64,000 bases of DNA from Blastomonas sp. (GTDB taxonomy: Bacteria > Pseudomonadota > Alphaproteobacteria > Sphingomonadales > Sphingomonadaceae), in contig NZ_JAUCZC010000001.1 in NCBI RefSeq assembly GCF_030373265.1, positions 62,001 through 126,000 of the forward strand, given 5' to 3'. A program made the translations under genes and the position numbers. Of the stretch, positions 1-6,944 are shown piece after piece. The notes under the pieces are model-generated. The model saw nothing but the letters and a program-made list of their open reading frames with translations. It searched no databases and was not told where the DNA came from. Each line of letters starts with the position of its first letter. Position 1 is the first letter of the stretch.

Positions 1-241
1 AGCGCATTCCGAGCTTGGCGGTGAAATAGCCGGTCAGCGGAATCGCGACGATCTCAGCGGTCAGATATGCGGTCTGCACCCAGATCATCTGATCGGTGCT
101 GATACCCAGTGCCTGCTGGATGGTGGGCAACGATGTGGCGACGATCTGGATATCCAGGATCGCCATGAACATGCCCACGCACATGCACAGGAACCCAAGC
201 CATGGCAGGAAGCCGGTGGGAGACGTTTCAGTCTGGTGCAT
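1..241 (-). CDS. MFS drug exporter, DHA2 (EmrB/QacA-like), N-terminal part only
   Basis: The first 80 codons of a membrane transporter whose remainder lies beyond the left edge. After a short polar N-terminus the sequence enters TM1 with GMFMAILDIQIVATSLPTIQ, the pattern of 14-TM DHA2 exporters (an acidic residue in TM1 followed by an IVATSLP/IVNVALP-type stretch). Next comes WVQTAYLTAEIVAIPLTGY, matching TM2 of the same group. The family exports drugs, dyes or other small molecules in exchange for protons at the inner membrane; the substrate cannot be told from this fragment. The start is the ATG at 241-239, and only a weak ribosome binding site is visible. EmrB-type pumps normally work with an EmrA adaptor, which is not in view. 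Confidence 0.75.
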   Translation of the reverse strand, partial: MHQTETSPTGFLPWLGFLCMCVGMFMAILDIQIVATSLPTIQQALGISTDQMIWVQTAYLTAEIVAIPLTGYFTAKLGMR

Positions 242-331
242 GTTGCAGCGTCAGGTCCCCGATCCGGGCACGCCGCCCGGTGGCCGCATCGTGACGATGG
301 CGATTGGCGTGCGCGCGGAGCAACACGCCGG

Positions 332-625
332 TTACTGGCTCGAGCCTTGTTCCCGTTCTGCCTTGATCCGGTACATCGCCGCCTTGCACTGCGGGGAGGT
401 CTTCTCGACCTTGGCGATCATGCACGCCTCGACCTTCTTGCGGCTCATCGATTTCATCTCGGCTGGACACAGGGTGCGCGCTTCCTTTGCGCACGCTTTG
501 CGGCCGGGATCGGGTGCAGCCTGCGCCGGCAAACCCAGCCCTGCCGTCAGCACGGCCGCGATCGCAAGGCTTAACGGGCGAAGAGCGGTCGGCGTTGTGA
601 ACCGGCTGGCAATCTTTGTCGTCAT
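332..625 (-). CDS. small secreted protein with four cysteines
   Basis: A 97-residue protein with a clear Sec signal peptide (hydrophobic core about residues 18-31, likely cleavage after PAQA near residue 36). The mature part is about 60 residues, Lys/Arg rich, with Cys45, Cys53, Cys68 and Cys80 in an arrangement (C-x7-C-x14-C-x11-C) that recalls single repeats of Cys-rich GLG1-type domains. Two disulfides in the periplasm are likely. The frame stays open to 784, but the ATG at 625 immediately precedes the signal peptide, so I take it as the start. Function unknown. It stands alone between the MFS gene and the oxidase cluster. Confidence 0.6.
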   Translation of the reverse strand: MTTKIASRFTTPTALRPLSLAIAAVLTAGLGLPAQAAPDPGRKACAKEARTLCPAEMKSMSRKKVEACMIAKVEKTSPQCKAAMYRIKAEREQGSSQ

Positions 626-847
626 GCAGGGTCTCGCAGATGATACGGGTTCGAATTGGCCTCCAGGCGACAGAGGCGGCGGTTGGCGTCTGGCAGGAGT
701 ATCCACCTTCTGCCCATGCATCAACCGCGCAATGCCGGTTCGGGTTTCATGAACGGGGAATTTTGGCCGTTTTTTGGGAACCACCTGCCGCGTGCGCCGT
801 AAGCGTTCCGGGCAATCTAGTTCCAGTCATGTGAGGGAAAACGAGCG

Positions 848-1585
848 ATGGTCTCCGGAGCATCTTTGGCGGTGCCATATTGTGGGCTGACCGCCGCTGA
901 TCGCTGGCTGGCGGAATGGAACCTCGACCCGGTGGTGCTGGCCGCCATTGGCGTCGCGATCGTGCTTGCGGTGCGCGCAGATCCAACCGTCCGGCGGTCG
1001 CGGTGGGCGGCATGCGGCCTTCTGGTCCTGCTGTGGGTATCCCCGCTGTGCGCGGCCTCCGCGACCCTGCTTTCGGTGCGGGTGGCCCATCACATGATCG
1101 TCATGCTGCTGCTTGCGCCCGCGCTGGCGCTCGGCTTCCCGAAGCTCCGCGCCGGCGAGCCAATGACCTGGGCGATCGGCGCCGCGCTCACGCTCAGCGC
1201 ATGGTTCGTTCCTGCGGTCTACAGCTTTGCCTGGGATTGGGATGCGGGCTACTGGCTGCTGCAACTCGGGATGCTGGGCGCTGCCTGGCAGTTCTGGGCA
1301 ACCTGGTTCGACCCCGCCACCGATGAGCGACCGCTGGTCATGACCGCAGCCCCCGCGTTGCTGGCGATGGTGATGGGGTTTGTCGGCGCACTGCTGACAT
1401 TCGCGCCCACACCGCTGTTTTCGGAACATATCTTCACCACCGTGCTGTTCGATGTATCGCCTTTGGCGGACCAGCAGTTGGCTGGGCTGGTGATGTGGAC
1501 CGGCGGCATGGTGCCGATGGCGCTGCTGGCGTTTGTCCGGCTCGGCAGCATGGCAAAAGCGGCCCAAGAGCGCGCGCAATGCTGA
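848..1585 (+). CDS. ctaG: cytochrome c oxidase assembly protein, Caa3_CtaG type
   Basis: A 245-residue integral membrane protein with about seven hydrophobic segments and the HHMIVMLLLAPALALG stretch near residues 80-96 that is typical of the Caa3_CtaG family, which helps mature the copper-containing subunits of caa3/aa3-type oxidases. This multi-TM family is unrelated to the single-TM Cox11 proteins that share the ctaG name. The ATG at 848 follows a good GAGGGAAAACGAG ribosome binding site. It overlaps the next gene by 7 bases and opens a cluster containing oxidase subunits II and I-III, which supports the role. No copper-binding Cys motif is visible. Confidence 0.85.
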   Translation: MVSGASLAVPYCGLTAADRWLAEWNLDPVVLAAIGVAIVLAVRADPTVRRSRWAACGLLVLLWVSPLCAASATLLSVRVAHHMIVMLLLAPALALGFPKLRAGEPMTWAIGAALTLSAWFVPAVYSFAWDWDAGYWLLQLGMLGAAWQFWATWFDPATDERPLVMTAAPALLAMVMGFVGALLTFAPTPLFSEHIFTTVLFDVSPLADQQLAGLVMWTGGMVPMALLAFVRLGSMAKAAQERAQC

Positions 1586-2079
1586 TTGTCTGGTCGACCC
1601 TGGTTTTCAAGGCGCTGCACATCTCGACCATCGCCTTATGGGCGGTGGGACTGATCATGCTACCCCTGCTGTTTCGCGCCTATCGTCCACAGCTCAGCGA
1701 TTCGGCCTATATCCGCTTCCGCCAGCTGACGCATTACAGCTATGTCCGCTTCCTGACGCCGGCCGCCGTGATCGCGGTGGGAACAGGCATCGTCCTTATC
1801 CTGCTGCGCGGGATATTTGAGCCGTGGCTGTTTGCCAAACTGGCACTCGTGTCCATCCTTGCCGTGCTTCATGCCTATGTCGGCCACATGATCGTGCAGA
1901 CAGCCGAAACCCGCGGCAGGGTGGAACTTCCCCCGCCATATCTGGTGCTTGCGCCGGTGATGCTGGTGCTGGCCGGGATACTCGTGCTGGTGTTGGCCAA
2001 GCCGACGCTCGCCGTCGAATGGCCGCAATGGATGACCGAGCCTCAGGCCTGGTCGGTTCCGCGCTGGGTACCGATTTGA
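1579..2079 (+). CDS. CopD/HemJ-like four-TM membrane protein
   Basis: A 166-residue membrane protein with four hydrophobic helices. The opening FKALHISTIALWAVGLIMLP resembles the first helix of the CopD and HemJ families, where a histidine in this position contributes to heme or copper handling, and a second His-containing helix (LHAYVGHMIV) follows near residues 95-105. In oxidase clusters such proteins are thought to help supply copper or heme; that role is inferred from context here. I cannot separate a HemJ (protoporphyrinogen oxidase) from a CopD function by eye. The start at 1579 overlaps the end of ctaG, which implies translational coupling. The 3' end overlaps the convergent DUF2231 gene by 37 bases. 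Confidence 0.7.
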   Translation: MLIVWSTLVFKALHISTIALWAVGLIMLPLLFRAYRPQLSDSAYIRFRQLTHYSYVRFLTPAAVIAVGTGIVLILLRGIFEPWLFAKLALVSILAVLHAYVGHMIVQTAETRGRVELPPPYLVLAPVMLVLAGILVLVLAKPTLAVEWPQWMTEPQAWSVPRWVPI

Positions 2080-2558
2080 TAGTCGAACACCAGCTTGCCG
2101 CCGTGCCAACCGGTCAGGCCCGTCATCATGACGCACAGGGCGGAGAGCATGACTCCGTACGGCAGGATTGCGCCTACCGGATCGGCGAGCCGCAATCCCC
2201 AGTTGCCCCCGAGGACGGACAGCAGCGTCATGGCGAGAATGAAATGCGTCCAGCTTGCAGCGCGTACGCGGATGCCGGGCACCGCCAGCAACTCGATCGT
2301 CCCGACGATTCCCGCCAGCACGCCGAAGACGAAACCCGAGCCGATCGCCCACAGCGCAGCGCGCGCCCAGAATTCGTCCCCCGTCGCCCAATAGAACAGA
2401 TCCGACCCGAAGGTGCCGAAGGCGGCGGTGATGGGGAAAGCGACCATCATCGCGTGGACCGGGTGACTGGCGAACGCAATGCGCGATTCGGTCTCGTTGA
2501 ACCCGTGCCGCGACAGGATGGGATCGGCGCGCAGCGCCTCGGTTTTGTCATTCATCAT
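2043..2558 (-). CDS. DUF2231-type four-TM membrane protein
   Basis: A 171-residue membrane protein. The sequence after the first 30 residues (ASHPVHAMMVAFPITAAFG) is the hallmark of DUF2231 proteins: a HPxHxxxxxFP motif entering TM1, followed by three more TM helices with conserved His and Gly (WTHFILAM, TGWHGGKLV). Members are often found beside heme-copper oxidase or cytochrome genes; their biochemical role is not established. It runs against the oxidase cluster: its 3' end overlaps the CopD-like gene and its start lies 33 bases from subunit II, so it interrupts the ctaG-to-coxB transcription unit. Two adjacent ATGs (2558, 2555) follow a GAAAGG ribosome binding site. Confidence 0.8.
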   Translation of the reverse strand: MMNDKTEALRADPILSRHGFNETESRIAFASHPVHAMMVAFPITAAFGTFGSDLFYWATGDEFWARAALWAIGSGFVFGVLAGIVGTIELLAVPGIRVRAASWTHFILAMTLLSVLGGNWGLRLADPVGAILPYGVMLSALCVMMTGLTGWHGGKLVFDYQIGTQRGTDQA

Positions 2559-2591
2559 GCGCGCCTTTCGTGCAGCCGGTTACGAAGGGTA

Positions 2592-3287
2592 ATGCCTGCA
2601 CCGGGGTTCGGTTCCCTTTTGCTGCTGCCGGGCTGCAGCGGCCCACTGTCGACACTCCATCCCGGCGGGCCACAGGCGCAATCGGTTTATGTGTTCACCT
2701 GGGCGATGACCCTGGTCGCTACGCTGGCGTTCGTGTTCGTGATCGCGTTGTTCGCGATGGCGCTCCGGCGCGGCGGACGGGCATGGCGCCCGAGCGATGC
2801 CGATACAGCCGGGGACGCAGCCGGCGCACGGACGCGGCGCTGGACGGTGTGGCTGGGGATCGCCTTCCCAATGAGCGTGCTCACCGCGCTGCTTGCGGCC
2901 ACCCTGTGGATCGGCGAGGGGCAATTTGTCCGCGATGGCAGCCTGCCGACCTGGCGTGCTACCGCCTCGCAATGGGGCTGGCAGTTCGCGCCCATCGGCG
3001 CCGATGGTACCGTCGGCACGACCACCGATCGCCTGGTCATCCCCGCAGGCGAGCCGGTGATCATCGAGATCGTCTCGACCGATGTCATCCACAGCTTCTG
3101 GGTGCCGCGGCTTGCGGGCAAGATGGATGCGGTGCCCGGCAAGCTTAACCGCCACCTGATCCAGGCAGACCGGCCCGGAACCTATCTGGGTGTGTGCGCC
3201 GAGTATTGCGGCATCGGCCATGACCGGATGCGCTTCGAATTGATTGCCACCGCTCCGCGCGGACGCACCGGCGGGGGAACACGATGA
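2592..3287 (+). CDS. ctaC: cytochrome c oxidase subunit II (CuA), lipoprotein form
   Basis: A 231-residue subunit II of an aa3-type oxidase, accepting electrons from cytochrome c at the periplasmic face. A very short signal ends in a lipobox (LLPGC, Cys15), so the mature N-terminus is probably lipidated. Two TM helices follow (about 33-57 and 85-107), then the cupredoxin domain. All expected CuA ligands are present: His167, Cys202, Glu204, Cys206, His210 and Met213 in CAEYCGIGHDRM. There is no fused cytochrome c domain. The ATG at 2592 sits about 5 bases after GAAGGG; the frame is open far upstream but only this start places a lipobox correctly. It overlaps the downstream subunit I-III gene by 4 bases. 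Confidence 0.9.
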   Translation: MPAPGFGSLLLLPGCSGPLSTLHPGGPQAQSVYVFTWAMTLVATLAFVFVIALFAMALRRGGRAWRPSDADTAGDAAGARTRRWTVWLGIAFPMSVLTALLAATLWIGEGQFVRDGSLPTWRATASQWGWQFAPIGADGTVGTTTDRLVIPAGEPVIIEIVSTDVIHSFWVPRLAGKMDAVPGKLNRHLIQADRPGTYLGVCAEYCGIGHDRMRFELIATAPRGRTGGGTR

Positions 3288-5803
3288 CAACCGAACGCAC
3301 ACAGGCGCAGGCGCAGCCGCGCGATCCCGCCGCACTGCATGCCGAGCTCGACGCGGTGTGGCGAGCCTGGCCAGGTTGGCGCGGCTTTGTGGGCGAGGTC
3401 AACCACGGCGCCATCGGCCTGCGCTTCATGGTCACGGCGATCATCTATTTCGTCATCGGCGGGGTGCTGGCGATGCTCATCCGCGTCCAGCTCGCCAGCC
3501 CACGCGCGGCCTTTGTCGGCCCGGACATCTACAACCAACTGTTCACCATGCACGGGACCATCATGATGTTCCTGTTCGCGATTCCCATGCTGGAGGGGCT
3601 GGCGCTGTATCTGCTCCCCAAGGTCATGGGCGCGCGCGACATGGCCTATCCCAGGCTCTCGGCGCTCGGCTGGTGGTGCTATGCGCTGGGCGGGCTGATC
3701 CTGCTGGTGGCGATGTTTGCAGGCGTGGCGCCCGACAGCGGCTGGTTCATGTACACGCCGCTGTCCGACAAGGTGCACACGCCCGGGATCAACGCCGATG
3801 TCTGGCTGCTCGGCGTGACCTTCGTCGAGATTTCGGCGATCTGCGCCGCGGTCGAGATCACGGTGTCGATCCTCAAGGTGCGCGCCGAGGGCATGGCATT
3901 GGTGAAGCTGCCGCTGTTTGCCTGGTACATGCTCGGCACCGCCGCGATGATGCTGATCGGTTTTCCGCCGCTGATCCTGGGCTCGATCCTGCTCGAGGTG
4001 CAACGCGCGTTCGACTGGGCGTTCTTCGATCCGGCGCGTGGTGGCGATCCGATCCTGTGGCAGCATCTGTTCTGGCTGTTCGGTCATCCCGAAGTCTACA
4101 TCATCTTCCTGCCCGCAGCCGGCGCGCTCTCGGCGATGATCGCGACCTTCGCGCGCCAGCCGATCATCGGCCATGCGATGATCGTCGCGGCGATCTGGGC
4201 GATGGTGTTCCTGAGCTTCGGCCTGTGGGTGCACCACATGTTCACCATCGGCATTCCGCATCTGGCGCTGGCGTTCTTTTCCGCCGCCTCGATGCTGGTC
4301 GCGGTGCCGACATCGGTGCAGATATTCGCGTGGATCGGGACGTTGTGGAGCGGCCGGCCGCGCTGGTCGCTGCCGATGCTGTACATCGCAGGTTTCTTTC
4401 TGACCTTCGTGCTCGGTGGGCTGACCGGGGTGATGCTGGCGGCGGTGCCATTCAACTGGCAGGCGCACGATACCGCCTTCGTCACGGCGCACCTGCACTA
4501 CGTGCTGATCGGCGGCTTCGTCTTCCCGATGCTCGCGGCGATCACCTACTGGATGCCGCACTTCACCGGGCGCAGGCCCGTGCGCGGGCTGGGCAAGGCG
4601 GCGTTCTGGCTGATCTTCATCGGGGTGCATGGCACGTTTCTGGTGATGCACCTCACCGGGCTGCTCGGCATGCCGCGCCGGGTAAGCATCTACCCCGACA
4701 ACCCCGAATGGGAACTGCTCAACCTTATCTCTTCGATTGGCGGGTTCGTCATGACCGGAGGCTTTGCGCTGTTCGCGGTCGAGATGGGACTGCAGCTGTT
4801 CATGGGACGGCGCACGCGGCGCAACCCGTGGCGGGCGACCAGCCTCGACTGGGCGATGCGTCTGCCGCCGCCCTCCTACAACCTCGCGTCCTTGCCTCGT
4901 GCCGATATGGATACCGACGAGCGCACGCTGACGCCCTCGCGGCTCGACGCCATGGCCACCGCGCTGGCGAAGGGCGATGGCATGCTGGTCGGTGCGCCGC
5001 GCGGGGTGCGCGAGACGCTGATCGTCGATGCGGTGAGCGGCAAGGCCGAAGCCGTCGCGGTGCTGTCGAGCAACACGATGCGCCCGGTGATGACCGCCTT
5101 GACCATCGGGCTGTTCTTCATGTCGATGCTGGCGGGGCTCTATTGGGTCGCAGCGGCCACCGTGGTGCTGGTCGCCGCCGTGTGCGCCAGCTGGATCCGG
5201 CCCGTGAGTCCAGCGGACAGCCAATACCCCGCCGTGCCCAGGCAGGTCGAAGGATTGCCTGCCTCTCCCTATTACAGCCACGGGCTCGGCTGGTGGGGCT
5301 CGGCGGTGCTGCTGGTTGCCAACAGCAGCCTGTTCGCGTCGCTGCTGTTTGCCGTCGCCTTTCTGGCGGTGGTCGCGCCGGGGTGGGAAGACATGCCGCA
5401 GCGGGGTGCCCCGGGCGCCGGTCCACTGGCGGCGTTGCTGGTGACCGGAATCGGCGGCGCGCAGCTTTTATGGGCTGCTATCAGCGCGCAGCGCGGCGCC
5501 GGTGCGGCGCATCGCGCCCTGGCGGGCGCTGGCATTCTGGCGGTGGCAGGAGGCGCGATCGCTTCGGGCGCGATGATGGACGGCTCGCCCGTGGCGCATG
5601 CGCGCTATGCGGTGCAGGGAGCAATCCTGGCCTATCTCATCGCGCATGCGCTCATTCTCGTCACGATGCATCTGGCAGCCGCACGCGGGCACCGGATCGG
5701 GGTGCAGCGCGTCACCACGCAAGGCGTGCTGGCGCAATGGCACGGCTATACGGGGATCACCGCGATGATCGGCGCGCTGGCTCTGGGTGTGGCATGGCTG
5801 TGA
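3284..5803 (+). CDS. ctaD: cytochrome c oxidase, fused subunits I and III
   Basis: An 839-residue fusion. Residues 1 to about 560 are the catalytic heme-copper subunit: His90 (low-spin heme ligand), HPEVY at 268-272 (CuB His cross-linked to Tyr), His317-His318 (CuB) and AHLHYV with His403/His405 (heme ligands). After a roughly 50-residue hydrophilic linker, about 590-839 form a subunit III-like helical bundle (YYSHGLGWWGSAVLL and following). It reduces oxygen and pumps protons. Fused CoxI/CoxIII genes are known in caa3-like oxidases of several bacteria. Start ATG 3284 overlaps subunit II, and the end overlaps the small downstream membrane gene, so the three are one transcription unit. Confidence 0.92.
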   Translation: MTTERTQAQAQPRDPAALHAELDAVWRAWPGWRGFVGEVNHGAIGLRFMVTAIIYFVIGGVLAMLIRVQLASPRAAFVGPDIYNQLFTMHGTIMMFLFAIPMLEGLALYLLPKVMGARDMAYPRLSALGWWCYALGGLILLVAMFAGVAPDSGWFMYTPLSDKVHTPGINADVWLLGVTFVEISAICAAVEITVSILKVRAEGMALVKLPLFAWYMLGTAAMMLIGFPPLILGSILLEVQRAFDWAFFDPARGGDPILWQHLFWLFGHPEVYIIFLPAAGALSAMIATFARQPIIGHAMIVAAIWAMVFLSFGLWVHHMFTIGIPHLALAFFSAASMLVAVPTSVQIFAWIGTLWSGRPRWSLPMLYIAGFFLTFVLGGLTGVMLAAVPFNWQAHDTAFVTAHLHYVLIGGFVFPMLAAITYWMPHFTGRRPVRGLGKAAFWLIFIGVHGTFLVMHLTGLLGMPRRVSIYPDNPEWELLNLISSIGGFVMTGGFALFAVEMGLQLFMGRRTRRNPWRATSLDWAMRLPPPSYNLASLPRADMDTDERTLTPSRLDAMATALAKGDGMLVGAPRGVRETLIVDAVSGKAEAVAVLSSNTMRPVMTALTIGLFFMSMLAGLYWVAAATVVLVAAVCASWIRPVSPADSQYPAVPRQVEGLPASPYYSHGLGWWGSAVLLVANSSLFASLLFAVAFLAVVAPGWEDMPQRGAPGAGPLAALLVTGIGGAQLLWAAISAQRGAGAAHRALAGAGILAVAGGAIASGAMMDGSPVAHARYAVQGAILAYLIAHALILVTMHLAAARGHRIGVQRVTTQGVLAQWHGYTGITAMIGALALGVAWL

Positions 5804-6132
5804 TGCACGGTTCGGCGATGATCAAGGCCTCAATGGCGCTGCTCTCGGGCCTGCTGCTCTGGGCCGCATGGTTCACGCTGGCCTACGCGCTGCACGGCGC
5901 GCAATGCGAAGGCGCGCTGGGCCTGACTCGCACCGGCGGACAGATGGCACAGCTGGCGTTGTGGGGAGCGATGCTGGCCGCCATAGTCGCGCAGGCGCGA
6001 TGGGTGCAGTGCTGGGCCGCGCGGGGCGATGTATCGGGGCGCCTGCTGCGCTCGGCGCGCTATCTGCAGTTCGCCGCGATCGGTTCGACCGTATTTGTGG
6101 GATTGCCGATCCTGGTGCTCGCGCCCTGCTGA
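5794..6132 (+). CDS. small hydrophobic protein ending the oxidase operon
   Basis: A 112-residue protein with three hydrophobic segments (about 12-32, 48-64 and 91-109). I do not recognise a named family. It overlaps the fused oxidase gene by 10 bases if translation begins at ATG 5794; ATGs at 5803 (overlapping the oxidase stop as TGATG) and 5818 are equally possible. Position at the end of the oxidase operon suggests an accessory or assembly subunit, but the sequence alone shows only a small integral membrane protein with one Cys in the first loop and one near the C-terminus. Confidence 0.6.
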   Translation: MAVMHGSAMIKASMALLSGLLLWAAWFTLAYALHGAQCEGALGLTRTGGQMAQLALWGAMLAAIVAQARWVQCWAARGDVSGRLLRSARYLQFAAIGSTVFVGLPILVLAPC

Positions 6133-6141
6133 GCGGCGGGG

Positions 6142-6846
6142 TCAGGCCTTGCGCGCGGAGCCTGGCTTGCCCACGATCGAATGGCCATAAGCGATGGCAA
6201 GGGCCAGCGACGCCCCACCGACGATGTTGCCCAAAGTGCTGAACGCCAGGTTGCTCAGGCCATTGGCCAGATCGGGCGCGGCCAGCGGGTCGGCCAGCCA
6301 TCCCAAAGGCAGGATCGACATGTTGGCGATCGAGTGTTCGAGGCCGGCTGCCACGAAGATCGTCACCGGGCCCAAGATGACGAGCAGTTTGGCGACGATG
6401 GAGGGAGCCGCCATCGCCATCCACACCGCCAGGCAGACCAGCACATTGGCGAGGATGCCCGAGCAGAACGTCGCGATCGGGGTCTTGTCGAGCTTGCCGT
6501 CGGCCAGGCTGATGGCGGCGTCGGCAACCCCGTCAACAAGGCCGCCGGCTCCCCAGAACAGCAGCGCCGCCAGCAAGCTTCCGATGAAATTGCCGGTCCA
6601 CACCATCGCCCAGGCGCCGAGCATGCGGCCCACCGCCAGATCGCCGGTCACCATGGGCAGTACCATCAGCGTGTTGCCGGTAAACAGCTCCGCGCCCACC
6701 ACCATCACCAGCATCAGCCCGACCGAGAAGGCCGCGCCCGCCAGGATCTGCACCGCGCCCCCGTCGCCCATCCCCGCTTGCGCGACCAGCGAGGCGATCG
6801 AGCCGAAGGCGATGAAGACCCCCGCCAGGATTGCCAGCACCAGCAT
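6142..6846 (-). CDS. formate/nitrite transporter (FNT) family channel; true start uncertain
   Basis: FNT proteins are pentameric inner membrane channels for formate, nitrite or hydrosulfide. The 234 residues from ATG 6846 begin directly in TM1 (LAILAGVFIAFGSIASLVAQ) and include the AELFTGNT motif (about 53-60), the second half-repeat with LANVLVCLAVWMA, and LEHSIANM near 168. Family members normally have a 30-residue amphipathic N-terminal helix before TM1. Such a helix is encoded in frame upstream (DPVGEAIAEAAPDLLASKAG), but between it and the preceding stop there is no ATG, GTG or TTG, only CTG at 6948 and ATC codons at 6945 and 6942, directly after a GGGAGG sequence. The real protein may therefore use a rare start codon. 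The upstream frame overlaps the end of the molybdoenzyme gene, so the two are coupled. Confidence 0.8.
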   Translation of the reverse strand: MLVLAILAGVFIAFGSIASLVAQAGMGDGGAVQILAGAAFSVGLMLVMVVGAELFTGNTLMVLPMVTGDLAVGRMLGAWAMVWTGNFIGSLLAALLFWGAGGLVDGVADAAISLADGKLDKTPIATFCSGILANVLVCLAVWMAMAAPSIVAKLLVILGPVTIFVAAGLEHSIANMSILPLGWLADPLAAPDLANGLSNLAFSTLGNIVGGASLALAIAYGHSIVGKPGSARKA

Positions 6847-6944
6847 CCTCGGCCAGGCATGGCCTGCCTTGCTTGCCAGCAGGTCCGGCGCGGCCTCAGC
6901 GATGGCTTCGCCGACCGGATCCTTGGGGGGCTGGTCCGCGATGA

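Noticed and set aside
1824-2591. Long plus-strand frame preceding cytochrome oxidase subunit II
   Set aside because: It runs antisense to the DUF2231 gene and through the CopD-like gene; the lipobox places the true start at 2592.
3182-5281. Very long antisense frame opposite the oxidase I-III gene
   Set aside because: His/Arg/Gln-rich composition typical of a shadow frame in GC-rich DNA; no motif and a certain gene on the other strand.
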